DNA from: Rubellimicrobium rubrum | GTDB lineage: Bacteria > Pseudomonadota > Alphaproteobacteria > Rhodobacterales > Rhodobacteraceae | DNA: 43,949 nt | Direction of reading: 5' to 3' | Assembly: GCF_006152115.1 (NCBI RefSeq) | Contig: NZ_VDFU01000029.1 | Span: 1-43,949, forward strand | Shown here: one piece after another, positions 1 through 8,865 of the stretch | Layout of the letters: every line of letters starts with the position of its first letter | Position numbering within the stretch: the first letter of the stretch is position 1 | Program-made: the position numbers and the translations under genes | The notes under the pieces: generated by a model | Databases searched by the model: none | What the model was told of the DNA's origin: nothing | The model's input: the letters and a program-made list of their open reading frames with translations, nothing else

Positions 1-799
1 CGCTCACCTCCGTCACAATGGCGCGAAGCTTCAGGATCATCTCATTCTGGCTGGTCAGGAGATCGGTGATCTCGTCATTGCCCCGCAGCGCCGCAGTCTC
101 GGTGAGATCGCCACCGGCCACACGCTGCGACAGCCCGATGGCTTGGGCCAGCCCGCGCGAGAGACCAATCAGGATCGTGACGCATAGGATGAGCGACAGC
201 ACAATGGTGCCGCCGACCGAGGCTATGACTGCATTGTAGGCCGTTGCGAAGGCACTCTCCATCGCTTCCGACCGTTCGGTCAGGAGCGCCTGTTCGATGC
301 CGATCATCTCGGCGGTCTTGGCCCTGATGCCGTCCATGGCCTGCTTCCCCGCGCCGGAGACCTCAAGATCGTGCCCTTCGGCCGAGCCGCGTCTGGTCAG
401 GCTGATGGCGCGTTCTGCGACGTCCCGCGTCCACTGGGTCTGAAGCGCTTCCAACTCCTCCAGATTTCCCTGCTGAATCGGGTTGTCGGAGGTCAGTTCC
501 GCAACCTCGGCAAGATGCTCGGCAAAGGTCTCTCTGCCTTGGGTATAAGGTTCCAGAAAGGATTCGTTCGGATTCCCAGTGGCTGACGAGAGCAGATACC
601 CGCGCAGCCCCGTCTCCTGATCCACCATGGACTGGACAAGGTTGCTGGCTTTCTCGATCACCGTAAGCGTGTGGGTGTTCCATTTCTGGGCTTGCTGGAT
701 CACTCCCACACTCTGGAAGATCGCGTAGCCTGAAATGGCTACAGTGATGATCACCGCGCCGAAAGAGAGCCCCAGTTTGGCCCTCAACGTCAGTCTCAT
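1..799 (-). CDS. Methyl-accepting chemotaxis protein, N-terminal part (runs off left edge)
   Basis: This is an open frame of about 266 codons that starts with ATG at 799 and is still open at the window edge, so only the sensory half is visible. Residues ~8-28 form a first membrane helix. The periplasmic stretch contains the MVDQETGLRGYLLS pattern typical of CHASE3 sensor domains. A second membrane helix lies at ~181-205 (GGTIVLSLILCVTILIGLS), followed by a HAMP-like segment (AQRVAGGDLTE-type, here LSQRVAGGDLTETAALRGNDE). This architecture belongs to methyl-accepting chemotaxis proteins, which pass ligand signals to CheA. The signalling domain would lie outside the window, so a histidine kinase or diguanylate cyclase output is not formally excluded. 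The ligand is unknown. Confidence 0.8.
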   Translation of the reverse strand, partial: MRLTLRAKLGLSFGAVIITVAISGYAIFQSVGVIQQAQKWNTHTLTVIEKASNLVQSMVDQETGLRGYLLSSATGNPNESFLEPYTQGRETFAEHLAEVAELTSDNPIQQGNLEELEALQTQWTRDVAERAISLTRRGSAEGHDLEVSGAGKQAMDGIRAKTAEMIGIEQALLTERSEAMESAFATAYNAVIASVGGTIVLSLILCVTILIGLSRGLAQAIGLSQRVAGGDLTETAALRGNDEITDLLTSQNEMILKLRAIVTEVS

Positions 800-1119
800 G
801 GGTTGGTCCTTTCGAGAGGAGTCGGGTTTACCCCCGATCCAGAAGTTCGTCGCATAGCGGGGACGACGATGAACTGCCCGTCGTGCCGTGCCGCGCCGCG
901 CAGGTGTTCCGGGCGACAATGCATGCCGACCTTGGGCGCCTCCTCCATGCCACCGAGATTATTGTCGGCGAGCTTGAGAATGAGGGTCAGGCGCATAAGG
1001 GGATCATCCAGGGCAGATGGTCTAGGCCCACAGGTGTTAAAGCCGATGCCGCAACCTCAAACACAAACCCATGAACATTTTCCTATCAGGCGGGAAAGAT
1101 CGTTGAATGGTGAATGAAG
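800..1119. other. Gene-free stretch upstream of the chemoreceptor
   Basis: I see no convincing gene here. The open frames on both strands have no recognisable protein pattern. The stretch separates the chemoreceptor start at 799 from the decayed tail of the EAL pseudogene and presumably holds the chemoreceptor promoter. I could not pick out a clear -35/-10 pair. Confidence 0.5.
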
Positions 1120-1945
1120 TCCTAGTACAATGCCTGGTCGCCAAGAGCCGACTACCTGCCCGGATCGGAGCGATCTGGTCTTCGGACCCCAAGGCCCAAT
1201 CCATTCGCGCGCAGAATGACCGCAGTGCCGGGGGTTCTCGGCGAGGTCTGCGACAAAGCTCCTGTCGATTTTGATGTTGCCCACGGGGCACCGCCGCAGG
1301 CAACCCAGCGAAGAATAGCCCGTGCCGAAGTCGTCGACGGACAGACGCGTCCCTGGCGCTCGTAACGCGTCCAAGGTCTGGCAGATGATCACCTCGTCCC
1401 GAAGGAACAGGAATTCGGTGATCTCCAGCCGAAGCCGGTGCGCTGGAAGTCCGCTCATCCGAAGCGTCTCTCTCACGCAATCGACAATTCCCCTTCCGCG
1501 GAACGACCGAGACCGCAGGTTCACCGAAACGGAGATCGGCCACGGTTATGCCATGGCTTGTCGGCACGCCTTCTGCAGAACCCATGTCCGAAGGGCCACA
1601 ATGGCGCAGGTGGACTCGGCCATGGGGATGAACTCGACCAGGCTGACCAGAGCCCCCTGCGAAGATGCTGCCAGCGCAGAAGCGCCCAAAAGGCCGACAC
1701 CAGGCCGGTGTCGAGCTGCACAACGGGTTGGTAGTGCAAGGTGAACTCGCCCCGCGAGAGCGCCTGATGCAGATCGACCCGGAGCGCTTGGCTTCCCTAG
1801 GCCGATTGCTCCATGCCAGACTCGAGTAAGCGAGACATGCCTCGCCCATCCGCCTAGGCAATGTGAAGCGCGATGTGGGCCTTCTCGATCAGGTCATCAG
1901 TATCGTGGCCAGGCCGGATCACCCGCTTGACGCTGATGCTGGCCC
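1120..1945 (-). pseudogene. GGDEF-EAL cyclic-di-GMP protein, broken remnant
   Basis: Read on the minus strand from about 1945 downward, the frame first gives the end of a GGDEF domain (DTDDLIEKAHIALHIA, then ADGRG after a stop). It continues into the start of an EAL domain (LHQALSRGEFTLHYQPVVQLDTG), then shifts frame to VEFIPMAEST and VLQKACRQAMA, meets another stop, and resumes with LEITEFLFLRDEV, LSVDDFGTGYSSL and IKIDRSFVADLAENP. The phosphodiesterase half is therefore recognisable but carries at least two in-frame stops in the linker, one frameshift, one further stop and a decayed C-terminus. The characteristic EAL motif of ALLRWQHP-type context has W where E is expected (AFWALLRW). The N-terminal part has been lost at the IS3 remnant. 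It cannot make a working c-di-GMP enzyme. Confidence 0.8.
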
Positions 1946-2508
1946 CCACCACGTCTGCTCAACGCGCTTCACGTTCACCGTCCAGCCGGCCTCTCGAAGG
2001 AGCGCGATGATGCCGGCGGTCAGCGCCTCCTCGTCGGACCGGCCCCGCGGCGCCTTGCGGCTCGTGTCGAGCGATGCTGCCCCAGAACACGACAGGCGAA
2101 GCGCTCCGAGACCTGGAACGTCTGCCTGACATGCTCGATGCAGCGACGACGGCGGGCGGGGCTCGAGACAGCTCCCCGAGGCGTTCGGCCGATGGGCCTC
2201 ACCCCGGAGGATCAGCCTCTCGAGCGTGAGGTCCGAGACCGCCTTCCGCAGCCGCGCGTTCTCCTCCAGCTCCCTGAGCCGCTTCACCTGGTCGGTCTTC
2301 AGGTCACCGAACTCCTTGCGCCAGCGTCAGTCAGGGGAACGGCGTCACGCCGATCGAGCGGATCGCCTCGGCCACCCACTGGCCCTACCACACCAGCACA
2401 TCGACCGGCCAGAGCTCCTCGGGCTTGTGCTTCTTGTGGGGCATTCCTTCGCCTCCATCCGGCCCGAAAGCCTACTTCAGGGAGGACCACTCTGCAGGGG
2501 GTAGGCCA
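1946..2508 (-). mobile_element. IS3-family insertion sequence remnant (decayed orfA/orfB)
   Basis: The terminus is near 2508 (reading TGGCCTACCCCCTGCAGAGTGG on the minus strand, given here up to its 22 bp end only as a candidate). OrfA begins at 2444 with MPHKKHKPEEL, passes a stop after VDVLVW, continues as VAEAIRSIGVT, then in another frame as WRKEFGDLKTDQVKRL and ENARLRKAVSDLTLERLIL. An OrfB start follows as RRRRCIEHVRQTFQVSERFACRVL, then APRGRSDEEALTA and LLREAGWTVNVKRVEQ, after which sequence jumps into the GGDEF-EAL pseudogene. These are helix-turn-helix, leucine-zipper and HTH_21-like parts of IS3/IS407-group transposases. The catalytic DDE core is missing, so it is immobile. Confidence 0.8.
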
Positions 2509-2539
2509 CAAATTGGGACGCGACATCTTGGACCTTAGC

Positions 2540-2615
2540 TGGTGACCCCGGATGGATTCGAACCATCGACCTGCCGCTTAGGAGGCGGCCGCTCTATCCC
2601 CTGAGCTACGGGGCC
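2540..2615 (-). tRNA. tRNA-Arg (anticodon CCU)
   Basis: A complete cloverleaf on the minus strand. The acceptor GGCCCCG pairs with CGGGGTC, with one G-U. The D arm is GCTC/GAGC, the anticodon stem GCCGC/GCGGC encloses loop CTCCTAA with anticodon CCT, and the T arm is GATGG/CCATC with TTCGAAT. The discriminator is A and CCA is encoded. It reads AGG codons. The 3' end lies 31 bp from the IS3 remnant. Confidence 0.95.
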
Positions 2616-2721
2616 CCGTGACCCCTCATGCCCGCGCGAGGGGCTCAGGTCAACGCCCGAGGCCGGGCTTGGCCATCACGGATCAGCGGGGCATAAGGAG
2701 AGCACAACCTTCGGCGGAGCC

Positions 2722-3756
2722 ATGCCTGTGACCAAGCTGCCCAAACGCCCGCTCACGCTGCGCGACGTATCCGAGGCGTCGGGCGTGTCCGAGATGACCG
2801 TGAGCCGGGTGTTGCGGGGCATGGGCGATGTGAGCGAAGCCACGCGCACCCGCGTGCGTGAGGCCGCAGCCCGCCTGGGCTATGTCCCTAATCGGATCGC
2901 GGGGGCCTTGGCGTCAAATCGCGTGAACCTCGTGGCCGTCGTGATCCCCAGCTTGGCCAACATGGTCTTTCCCGAGGTGCTGCGCGGCATCTCGGAAGAA
3001 TTGGGGCATACGGGGCTCCAGCCGGTCGTCGGAGTGACCGACTACCTGCCCGACACGGAGGAGAAGGTCCTCTTCGAGATGCTGTCCTGGCGGCCCTCCG
3101 GGGTGATCGTGGCGGGTCTGGAGCATTCGGCCGCGTCGCGCGCCATGCTGGAGCGGGCCGGCATTCCGGTCGTGGAGATCATGGACGTGGACGGCGAAGC
3201 CATCGACGCCGTCGTCGGCATCTCCCATGCCCGCGCCGGGCGCGAGATGGCCGAAGCCATCCTGGCCGCGGGCTATCGGCGGATCGGGTTCCTGGGAACC
3301 AAGATGCCGCTCGATTTCCGCGCCCGCAAACGGCTGGAGGGGTTCCGGGCCCGGCTGGCCGAGGCCGGGATCGCCCTGGCCGACCAGGAGTTCTACGACG
3401 GTGGGTCCGCGCTGCTCAAAGGTCGCGAGATGACGCAGGCGATGCTGGAGAGGAGCCCGGATCTCGACTTCCTTTACTACTCCAACGACATGATCGGCGC
3501 CGGGGGGCTCCTGTGGCTCCTGGACAAGGGTGTAGCCATCCCCGAAACGATCGGTCTGGCCGGGTTCAACCGGATCGAACTGCTGGACGGGCTACCCCGG
3601 CGCCTGGCCACCATGGACGCCTGCCGGCGCGAGATCGGCCGTCGCGCCGCCGCCATCGTCGCCGCCCGCCATGCCGACCCGGCCCTGCCAGGCGGCGAGC
3701 GGATCGAACTCACGCCGACCCTGGAAAGGGGCGACACCCTGCGCGGGCCGAGGTAG
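2722..3756 (+). CDS. LacI-family transcriptional regulator (GntR-like)
   Basis: 344 residues. An N-terminal LacI-type helix-turn-helix (LTLRDVSEASGVSEMTVSRVLRG at ~11-33, hinge GYVPNRIAGALAS at ~53-65) is followed by a periplasmic-binding-protein-like effector domain (VNLVAVVIPSLANMVFPEVLRGI, then AILAAGYRRIGFLG and DLDFLYYSNDMIGAGGL). The overall pattern is closest to gluconate-type LacI repressors, though the effector is not readable from sequence. It would bind an operator as a dimer and respond to a small sugar-related ligand. The gene stands alone between a tRNA and a convergent ABC-F gene, so its target is not obvious. The sugar ABC operon at 22728-26932 is one distant candidate. Confidence 0.88.
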   Translation: MPVTKLPKRPLTLRDVSEASGVSEMTVSRVLRGMGDVSEATRTRVREAAARLGYVPNRIAGALASNRVNLVAVVIPSLANMVFPEVLRGISEELGHTGLQPVVGVTDYLPDTEEKVLFEMLSWRPSGVIVAGLEHSAASRAMLERAGIPVVEIMDVDGEAIDAVVGISHARAGREMAEAILAAGYRRIGFLGTKMPLDFRARKRLEGFRARLAEAGIALADQEFYDGGSALLKGREMTQAMLERSPDLDFLYYSNDMIGAGGLLWLLDKGVAIPETIGLAGFNRIELLDGLPRRLATMDACRREIGRRAAAIVAARHADPALPGGERIELTPTLERGDTLRGPR

Positions 3757-3771
3757 CTCGTGCCTCGGCCC
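3745..3771. terminator. Hairpin between convergent lacI-type and ABC-F genes
   Basis: A perfect 9-bp stem, GGGCCGAGG pairing with CCTCGGCCC around a 9-nt loop, overlaps the stop codon of the LacI-type gene and lies just before the ABC-F stop codon. There is no T-tract, so it is at most a weak intrinsic terminator. Its position between two convergent genes suggests a shared 3' end structure. Confidence 0.5.
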
Positions 3772-3793
3772 TGGTCCGCCGCGCCGGAAGGGA

Positions 3794-5308
3794 TCAGCCG
3801 CGCAGCGCATCCCTGAAGAAAGCCTCGGGCCCGTCCACCTCCACCAGTCTCCGCCCCTGGATCTGCCAGAAGCGGGTTCCCACCCCACGCACGAAGGCAC
3901 GATCGTGCGACACGAGCAGGCCGCTCGCCTCGCGGGCGCAAAGCTCGGCTTCCAGCATCTCCTGTCCCTCGATGTCGAGATGGTTGGTGGGCTCATCAAG
4001 GAGGTAGAGGTTGGGTGCCGTCAGCCGCAACACCAGCATCGCGAGGCGTGACTTCTGCCCGCCCGAAAGCGCCGCCATCCGGGCTGACTGAAGATCGATC
4101 CCGATTCCCGCTCCGGCCAGCAGGGCCCGCGCCCTTTGGTCGCCCACGTCGAAGCGTTCGGTGACGGCGGCCCAGGGTGTCACAAACGCCTCGAGCTGGC
4201 CAAGGCCCTGGTCCGACCAGCCTTCGACCACCGTGGGCGCGACGGTGACGCCGGCGACGCTGCCTCCGACGGCGTGGTGGAGGAGTGACATGAGTTGGGT
4301 CTTGCCGCTGCCGTTTTGGCCAAGCAGCACGATCCGATCGCCCTTGTTGATCCAAAGGCGGCCCGTCCTGAAGAGCAGCCGTCCGTCCGGCGTGGTCACT
4401 GCCACGTCGTCCAACATCACGAGCGCCTTGGACGGGGTGCCACCGTTCACGAGCCGGATTGCCCCGGCCGACCGTTCCTGATGCGCGGGCCGCGCGGCTT
4501 CCTCCAACTTGTCGGCGCGGTCCTTGAGTTGCTTCGTCTTGACCACGAGAAGGTCAGAGCCCGAGTTGATGCCGATGTTCCGCAGCTTGGCCGCCTGCCG
4601 TCGCAACTGGGCGGCCTGCTTCATGTCGGTCTCGAACCGCCGTTCCTGCGCCTCGTCGGCTTCGGCCAAGGCGGCGCGGGCAGGACCGTAGGGGAGCCCG
4701 AACACCTGCGACCGTGCCTCGCGCAGGAACAGCGTCCGGTTGGTCACCGCGTCCAGGAAGGCGCGGTCGTGGCTCGCCACCACCACGGGCACGCCCTTCG
4801 CGACCGTCGAAAGCCAGGACTGGAGGTACCCGATCCGGCCCAGGTCGAGGTGGTTCGTAGGCTCGTCCATCAGCAGCGCGTCGGGTTCGGTCACCCACAC
4901 GCGCGCGAGGAGCGCCGTCCGCTGCCAGCCACCGCTGAGCGCGCCCAAGGGGCGGTCGCGCAGATCCTCGGGCACCTCTAGGTCGTCCAGCACGATGTCC
5001 ACGCGCCAGCCTTCGCTGTCCTGCTCGTCCGCCGACAGGGTGTCGAGCACGGCCTCACGCAGGGTCATGGTCAGGAGCGTCGCAGGCACGTCCTGCTCCA
5101 CATGGCCGACGCGAAGGCCGCGGGCGCGCGTCACCTCGCCCGTCGTGACCTCGTGAGTACCGGCCAGGCAGCGCAGCAGGGTAGACTTGCCACGCCCGTT
5201 CGCGGCCACGAGACCCAGGCGGTCGTTCTTGGCAATGGTGAGATTCAAGCCGGTGAAGAGAGGCGCACCCAGGGTGACGCCAAGGTCCTTGCAACTGATG
5301 AGGGTCAT
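3794..5308 (-). CDS. ABC-F family ATPase (duplicated ATP-binding cassette)
   Basis: 504 residues with two ABC cassettes and no membrane segments. Cassette 1 has Walker A at ~35-42 (AANGRGKS), signature LSGGWQRTALLAR and Walker B LLMDEPTNHLD. Cassette 2 has GQNGSGKT, LSGGQKSRLAM and LLDEPTNHLD. A charged linker around residues 225-290 (QERRFETDMKQAAQLRRQAAKL) joins them, as expected of the ABC-F interdomain linker. ABC-F proteins act on the ribosome in translation and sometimes antibiotic protection. Here the first Walker A has Ala where Gly is usual, but the essential GKS is intact. The start at 5308 gives a normal N-terminus (MTLISCKDLGV). The subtype (Uup, EttA, resistance type) cannot be assigned with confidence. 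Confidence 0.88.
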   Translation of the reverse strand: MTLISCKDLGVTLGAPLFTGLNLTIAKNDRLGLVAANGRGKSTLLRCLAGTHEVTTGEVTRARGLRVGHVEQDVPATLLTMTLREAVLDTLSADEQDSEGWRVDIVLDDLEVPEDLRDRPLGALSGGWQRTALLARVWVTEPDALLMDEPTNHLDLGRIGYLQSWLSTVAKGVPVVVASHDRAFLDAVTNRTLFLREARSQVFGLPYGPARAALAEADEAQERRFETDMKQAAQLRRQAAKLRNIGINSGSDLLVVKTKQLKDRADKLEEAARPAHQERSAGAIRLVNGGTPSKALVMLDDVAVTTPDGRLLFRTGRLWINKGDRIVLLGQNGSGKTQLMSLLHHAVGGSVAGVTVAPTVVEGWSDQGLGQLEAFVTPWAAVTERFDVGDQRARALLAGAGIGIDLQSARMAALSGGQKSRLAMLVLRLTAPNLYLLDEPTNHLDIEGQEMLEAELCAREASGLLVSHDRAFVRGVGTRFWQIQGRRLVEVDGPEAFFRDALRG

Positions 5309-5539
5309 GTTCGTCTCGGGATCGGAGCGTAATGGCCGCTGGCCAGAGGCCAGCCGCCGGAGCGGGCCGTCCGAGAGGAGATGCTAGGCGATGTCCCTCG
5401 GATCAGCCCTGCGAGCGGAGCCGCAGGGCAGGATCAGGTCCGGGATTGCGCTCGTGGAACGAGGTGGTGGGCACGACGGGCCTCTGCCGGAACGAAGAAC
5501 TTGCTCAGTATATCAAACCCGTCGGGGTCCGGGCAAGCC

Positions 5540-6202
5540 TCAGTCCTCGCTGTAGCGCTGCTCGCGCCAGGGGTCGCCGTACATGTGGTAGCCGTTCCGC
5601 TCCCAGAACCCCGCGCGGTCGGCCCCGATCAGCTCGATCCGGCCCAGCCACTTGGCGCTTTTCCAGAAGTAGAGGTGCGGAACCATCGCCCGCATCGGCC
5701 CGCCATGCGCTTGGGTCAGCGGCTGCCCCTGCCAGTGCGTGGCCAGCATCGCGTCGGGCGCGGCAAAGTCCGTCAGCGGCAGATTGGTCGTGTAGCCGTC
5801 ATAGGAATGGAGGAGGACGTGGGTCGCCTGCTCGACAGGATGCGCCACGTCGAGAAGTTCGCGCACGCGCACCCCTTTCCAGTCGTTGTCATAGCGCGAC
5901 CATGTGGTGACGCAGTGGATGTCGGTGCGAAGCTCCGTCTGCGGCAGGGCCTGGAACTGCTCCCAGTTCAAGGACAGCCGGTTCTCCACCAACCCGACCA
6001 CATCGAGCCGCCACGTAGAGAGCGGCAGGTCCGGGTGAATGCCCAGGTCCAGCACCGGCCAGTCGCGGACAAGGTGCTGGCCGGGAGGCAAGCGATCCTC
6101 CTCCGGGCGGCTCTGACGTCCTGTCAGGAACTTGCCTGCCTCGGCCCAAAGGCGCTTGGTGCGGGTCAGCTTGCTGTCGTCGGGGGTGTCGTCCATCGCC
6201 AC
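5540..6202 (-). CDS. Sulfite-oxidase-like molybdopterin oxidoreductase (cytosolic)
   Basis: 220 residues forming a single oxidoreductase molybdopterin-binding domain of the sulfite oxidase/MsrP fold. The molybdenum-ligating cysteine is Cys97 in DIHCVTTWSR, and the segments WKGVRVRELLD, HSYDGYTTNLPL and HGGPMRAMVPHLYFWKSAKWL are typical of the family. There is no Tat or Sec signal, no heme domain and no dimerisation domain, so it is a stand-alone cytoplasmic member. Members of this short subgroup are widespread and mostly of unknown substrate. It sits 3 nt downstream of nadE in the same direction and may share its transcript. Confidence 0.85.
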   Translation of the reverse strand: MAMDDTPDDSKLTRTKRLWAEAGKFLTGRQSRPEEDRLPPGQHLVRDWPVLDLGIHPDLPLSTWRLDVVGLVENRLSLNWEQFQALPQTELRTDIHCVTTWSRYDNDWKGVRVRELLDVAHPVEQATHVLLHSYDGYTTNLPLTDFAAPDAMLATHWQGQPLTQAHGGPMRAMVPHLYFWKSAKWLGRIELIGADRAGFWERNGYHMYGDPWREQRYSED

Positions 6203-6205
6203 CTC

Positions 6206-8236
6206 TTACGCTTCGGGAACGGACCGGCGCAGCTCCTCCAGCCAGACAGTCGCGACCGAATCCGACGGCGCGCGCCAGTCGCCGCGAGGGCTGAGCGACC
6301 CGCCCGCCGAGACCTTGGGCCCGTTGGGCAGCGCCGAGCGCTTGAACTGGCTGGTGGTGAAGAAGCGCCACAGGAACGACTCCATCCATTTGCGGATGGT
6401 GGCGAGGTCGTACTGCCTCTTGAGGCTGTCCGGAAACTCGTGCGGCCAAAGGCCGGCGCTCGCCTCCCGCCAAGCGTGCCAGGCCAGGAAGGCGACCTTG
6501 GACGGCGGCAGGCCGTAGCGCATGATGTGGAACAGGAAGAAGTCGTGCAGCTCGTAGGGACCGATCTTGTCCTCGGTGCTCTGCATCCCGGCCTCGTCGT
6601 CGGCCGGGATCAGCTCGGGCGAGATGGTGGTGCCCAGGATCGCCTCCAGCACGGCGTCGGTCTCCGGGTCGAACTGGTTCGACCGCACGGCCCAGCGAAT
6701 CAGATACTGGATCAACGTCTTGGGGACGCCCGAGTTTACGGCGTAGTGGCTCATCTGGTCGCCCACGCCATAGGTGCACCAGCCCAGCGCCATCTCGGAC
6801 AGGTCGCCCGTGCCGATGACGAAGCCGTTCCTCTGGTTGGCCAGTCGGAACAGGTAATCGGTCCGCAGCCCCGCCTGCACGTTCTCGAAGGTGATGTCGT
6901 ACTGCGGCGCGCCCGATGCGAAGGGGTGGCCCATGTCGGCCAGCATCTGCCGCGCGGCGGGGCGGATGTCGATCTCGGCCGCGGTGATGCCCAAGGCACG
7001 CATCAGCTTCCAGGCGTTGGACTTGGTCGTCTCGCCGGTCGCAAAGCCCGGCATGGTGAAGCCCAGGATCGTGGAGCGCGGGATGTTCAGCCGGTCACAG
7101 ACCTTGGCCGCGACGATCAGCGCGTGCGTCGAGTCGAGCCCGCCCGAGACGCCGATGACCATGGTGGTGCCGCTCGTCGCCTCGAAGCGGCGGCGCAGGC
7201 CCTCGACCTGAATGTTGAACGCCTCGTAGCAGTCGAGGTCGAGATGGCTCGCCCGGTTCGGCACATAAGGAAAGCGGCGGATCTTTCGGATCAGGCCCAC
7301 GTCGCGGAAATGTGGCTGGTGGTCGAAGGTCACGCGCCGGAACACCCCTCCACTGCGACGCGCATGCTCGGCCGCGTCGGCGAAGGTGCCGGTCCGAAGG
7401 CGTTCGTTGAGGATGCGCTGCGTGTCGATGTCGGCCATGCAGAGCACGGGCTCCAGCGAGAACCGCTCGGACTCCGCCATCAGGTCGCCCAACTCGTAGA
7501 TTGCCCCCTGCCCGTCCCAGGCGAGGTCGGTCGTGCTCTCCCCCGGTCCGGCGGCGGAATAGGCGTAGGCGGCGAAGGCCCGGGCCGACTGCGCGCGGCA
7601 AAGCATGTGCCGGTCGTCGGACTTGCCGATGACGATGTTGGAGGCCGACAGGTTGGTCAGGATCACCGCCCCGGCCAACGCCGCCTCGGAGGACGGCGGG
7701 ATCGTCGCCCAGTAGTCCTCGCAGATCTCCACATGGAAGACGAAGCCGGGGAGGTCCGCCGCTTCGAAGATCAGGTCGGACCCGAAGGGCGCGTCCCTTT
7801 CCGCGACCCGGATCGTCTGACTCCGGATGTTGCGACCATGCGCAAACCAGCGCTTCTCATAATATTCCCGGTAGTTGGGCAGGAAGGACTTGGGCACGAC
7901 GCCCAGGATCACGCCCCGCGCCACCACGACCGCGCAGTTGTAAAGCCGCCCCTCGTGCCGCAGCGGCGCGCCGATCAGGAGAACGGGCGAGAGGTTCCGG
8001 CTGGCCTCCACGATCGCTGCGATTGCGCCCTCGACCGCGTCGAGCAGCGCCGTCTGCATGTGCAGGTCGTCGATGGCGTAGGAAGACACGCAGAGCTCCG
8101 GGTAAACTACTAGATCCACGCCGACCTCATGCGCCCGCCGCGCTTCGGCCAGGATGGCATCGCAGTTGAACCCTACATCCGCCGGGCGGACACGCGGCGT
8201 GCTGGACGCGACCCGGACGAAGCCATGACGGTGCAT
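6206..8236 (-). CDS. nadE: Glutamine-dependent NAD+ synthetase
   Basis: 676 residues from the ATG at 8236. An upstream in-frame start at 8314 would add 26 residues with no family similarity, so I prefer 8236. The N-terminal nitrilase-type glutaminase domain has the Glu47 (YPELC), Lys116 (VPKSFLP) and Cys172 (VEICEDYW) triad. The C-terminal synthetase domain has the ATP-binding loop SGGLDST at 364-370. The enzyme takes ammonia from glutamine and converts deamido-NAD to NAD+ in the cytosol, the last step of NAD synthesis. The length matches the long glutamine-dependent form. The upstream neighbour pncC also acts on pyridine nucleotides, so the two genes form a small NAD unit. Confidence 0.95.
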   Translation of the reverse strand: MHRHGFVRVASSTPRVRPADVGFNCDAILAEARRAHEVGVDLVVYPELCVSSYAIDDLHMQTALLDAVEGAIAAIVEASRNLSPVLLIGAPLRHEGRLYNCAVVVARGVILGVVPKSFLPNYREYYEKRWFAHGRNIRSQTIRVAERDAPFGSDLIFEAADLPGFVFHVEICEDYWATIPPSSEAALAGAVILTNLSASNIVIGKSDDRHMLCRAQSARAFAAYAYSAAGPGESTTDLAWDGQGAIYELGDLMAESERFSLEPVLCMADIDTQRILNERLRTGTFADAAEHARRSGGVFRRVTFDHQPHFRDVGLIRKIRRFPYVPNRASHLDLDCYEAFNIQVEGLRRRFEATSGTTMVIGVSGGLDSTHALIVAAKVCDRLNIPRSTILGFTMPGFATGETTKSNAWKLMRALGITAAEIDIRPAARQMLADMGHPFASGAPQYDITFENVQAGLRTDYLFRLANQRNGFVIGTGDLSEMALGWCTYGVGDQMSHYAVNSGVPKTLIQYLIRWAVRSNQFDPETDAVLEAILGTTISPELIPADDEAGMQSTEDKIGPYELHDFFLFHIMRYGLPPSKVAFLAWHAWREASAGLWPHEFPDSLKRQYDLATIRKWMESFLWRFFTTSQFKRSALPNGPKVSAGGSLSPRGDWRAPSDSVATVWLEELRRSVPEA

Positions 8237-8268
8237 GGCGTGGAAGTGGTCGGGCCCCGTGCGATCCG

Positions 8269-8772
8269 TCAATCCAGCATCTCCTCGATCATCTTCGTCG
8301 CGGCCTTGAGGCATTCGAGCCGGACCCCGCCGCGTCCGATCGCACCATAATGCGCCTCGCGGTGGATGGTATCCCGTCCTCGCCGGGCGCAGGCGAAATG
8401 GACAAGCCCTTCCTCCTCATCCCCGGCTGGCCCGGCATAGCCGGTGATCGCGACGGCGATATCGGCTGGAGAACGGTCCAAGGCCCCCTCGGCCATGGCA
8501 CGCGCCACAGGCTCTGATACCGCCGTATGCTCCTCAAGGACGGCAGGAGAAACGCCCAGCATCTGGGTCTTCGCTTCCTCGGTGTAGACGACAAACCCGC
8601 GCTCGAACGCATGAGAGCATCCGGACACGTCGGTCAGCAGCGAAGCGAGGAGGCCGCCCGTGCAGCTTTCAGCCGTGGCGAGGCGGAGTTCCTTGGAGCA
8701 GGCCGTCTTCAGGACTCGGTCGATGGCAGCCTCAAGCGATGCAGGAAGGTCGCTCGACAATGTCTCGGTCAT
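8269..8772 (-). CDS. pncC: Nicotinamide-nucleotide amidohydrolase, CinA C-terminal domain family
   Basis: 167 residues from ATG 8772, preceded by GGAGAG at good spacing. A longer in-frame start at 8847 is less likely. The family signature ATAESCTGGLLA is near residues 30-40 and AITGYAGPAG lies further on. This is the stand-alone PncC/YgaD form, without the N-terminal competence-damage domain of full CinA. It deamidates nicotinamide mononucleotide to nicotinate mononucleotide, returning material to NAD synthesis. It lies 32 nt upstream of nadE on the same strand, which fits a joint role in the pyridine nucleotide cycle. Confidence 0.9.
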   Translation of the reverse strand: MTETLSSDLPASLEAAIDRVLKTACSKELRLATAESCTGGLLASLLTDVSGCSHAFERGFVVYTEEAKTQMLGVSPAVLEEHTAVSEPVARAMAEGALDRSPADIAVAITGYAGPAGDEEEGLVHFACARRGRDTIHREAHYGAIGRGGVRLECLKAATKMIEEMLD

Positions 8773-8865
8773 AATGGGCTCTCCTGACTGGGCCATCATC
8801 ATGACCATGCAGGCCGAACCAACGAACCCGGTTGGCGGCAGTTCCACGACAAAGCAGGAGGCTGG

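Noticed and set aside
5381-8113. 910-codon open frame on the plus strand
   Set aside because: It is antisense to the sulfite-oxidase-like gene and nadE, both with clear catalytic motifs. Long antisense frames are expected in GC-rich DNA, and the translation is Arg/Val/Gly-rich with no family pattern.
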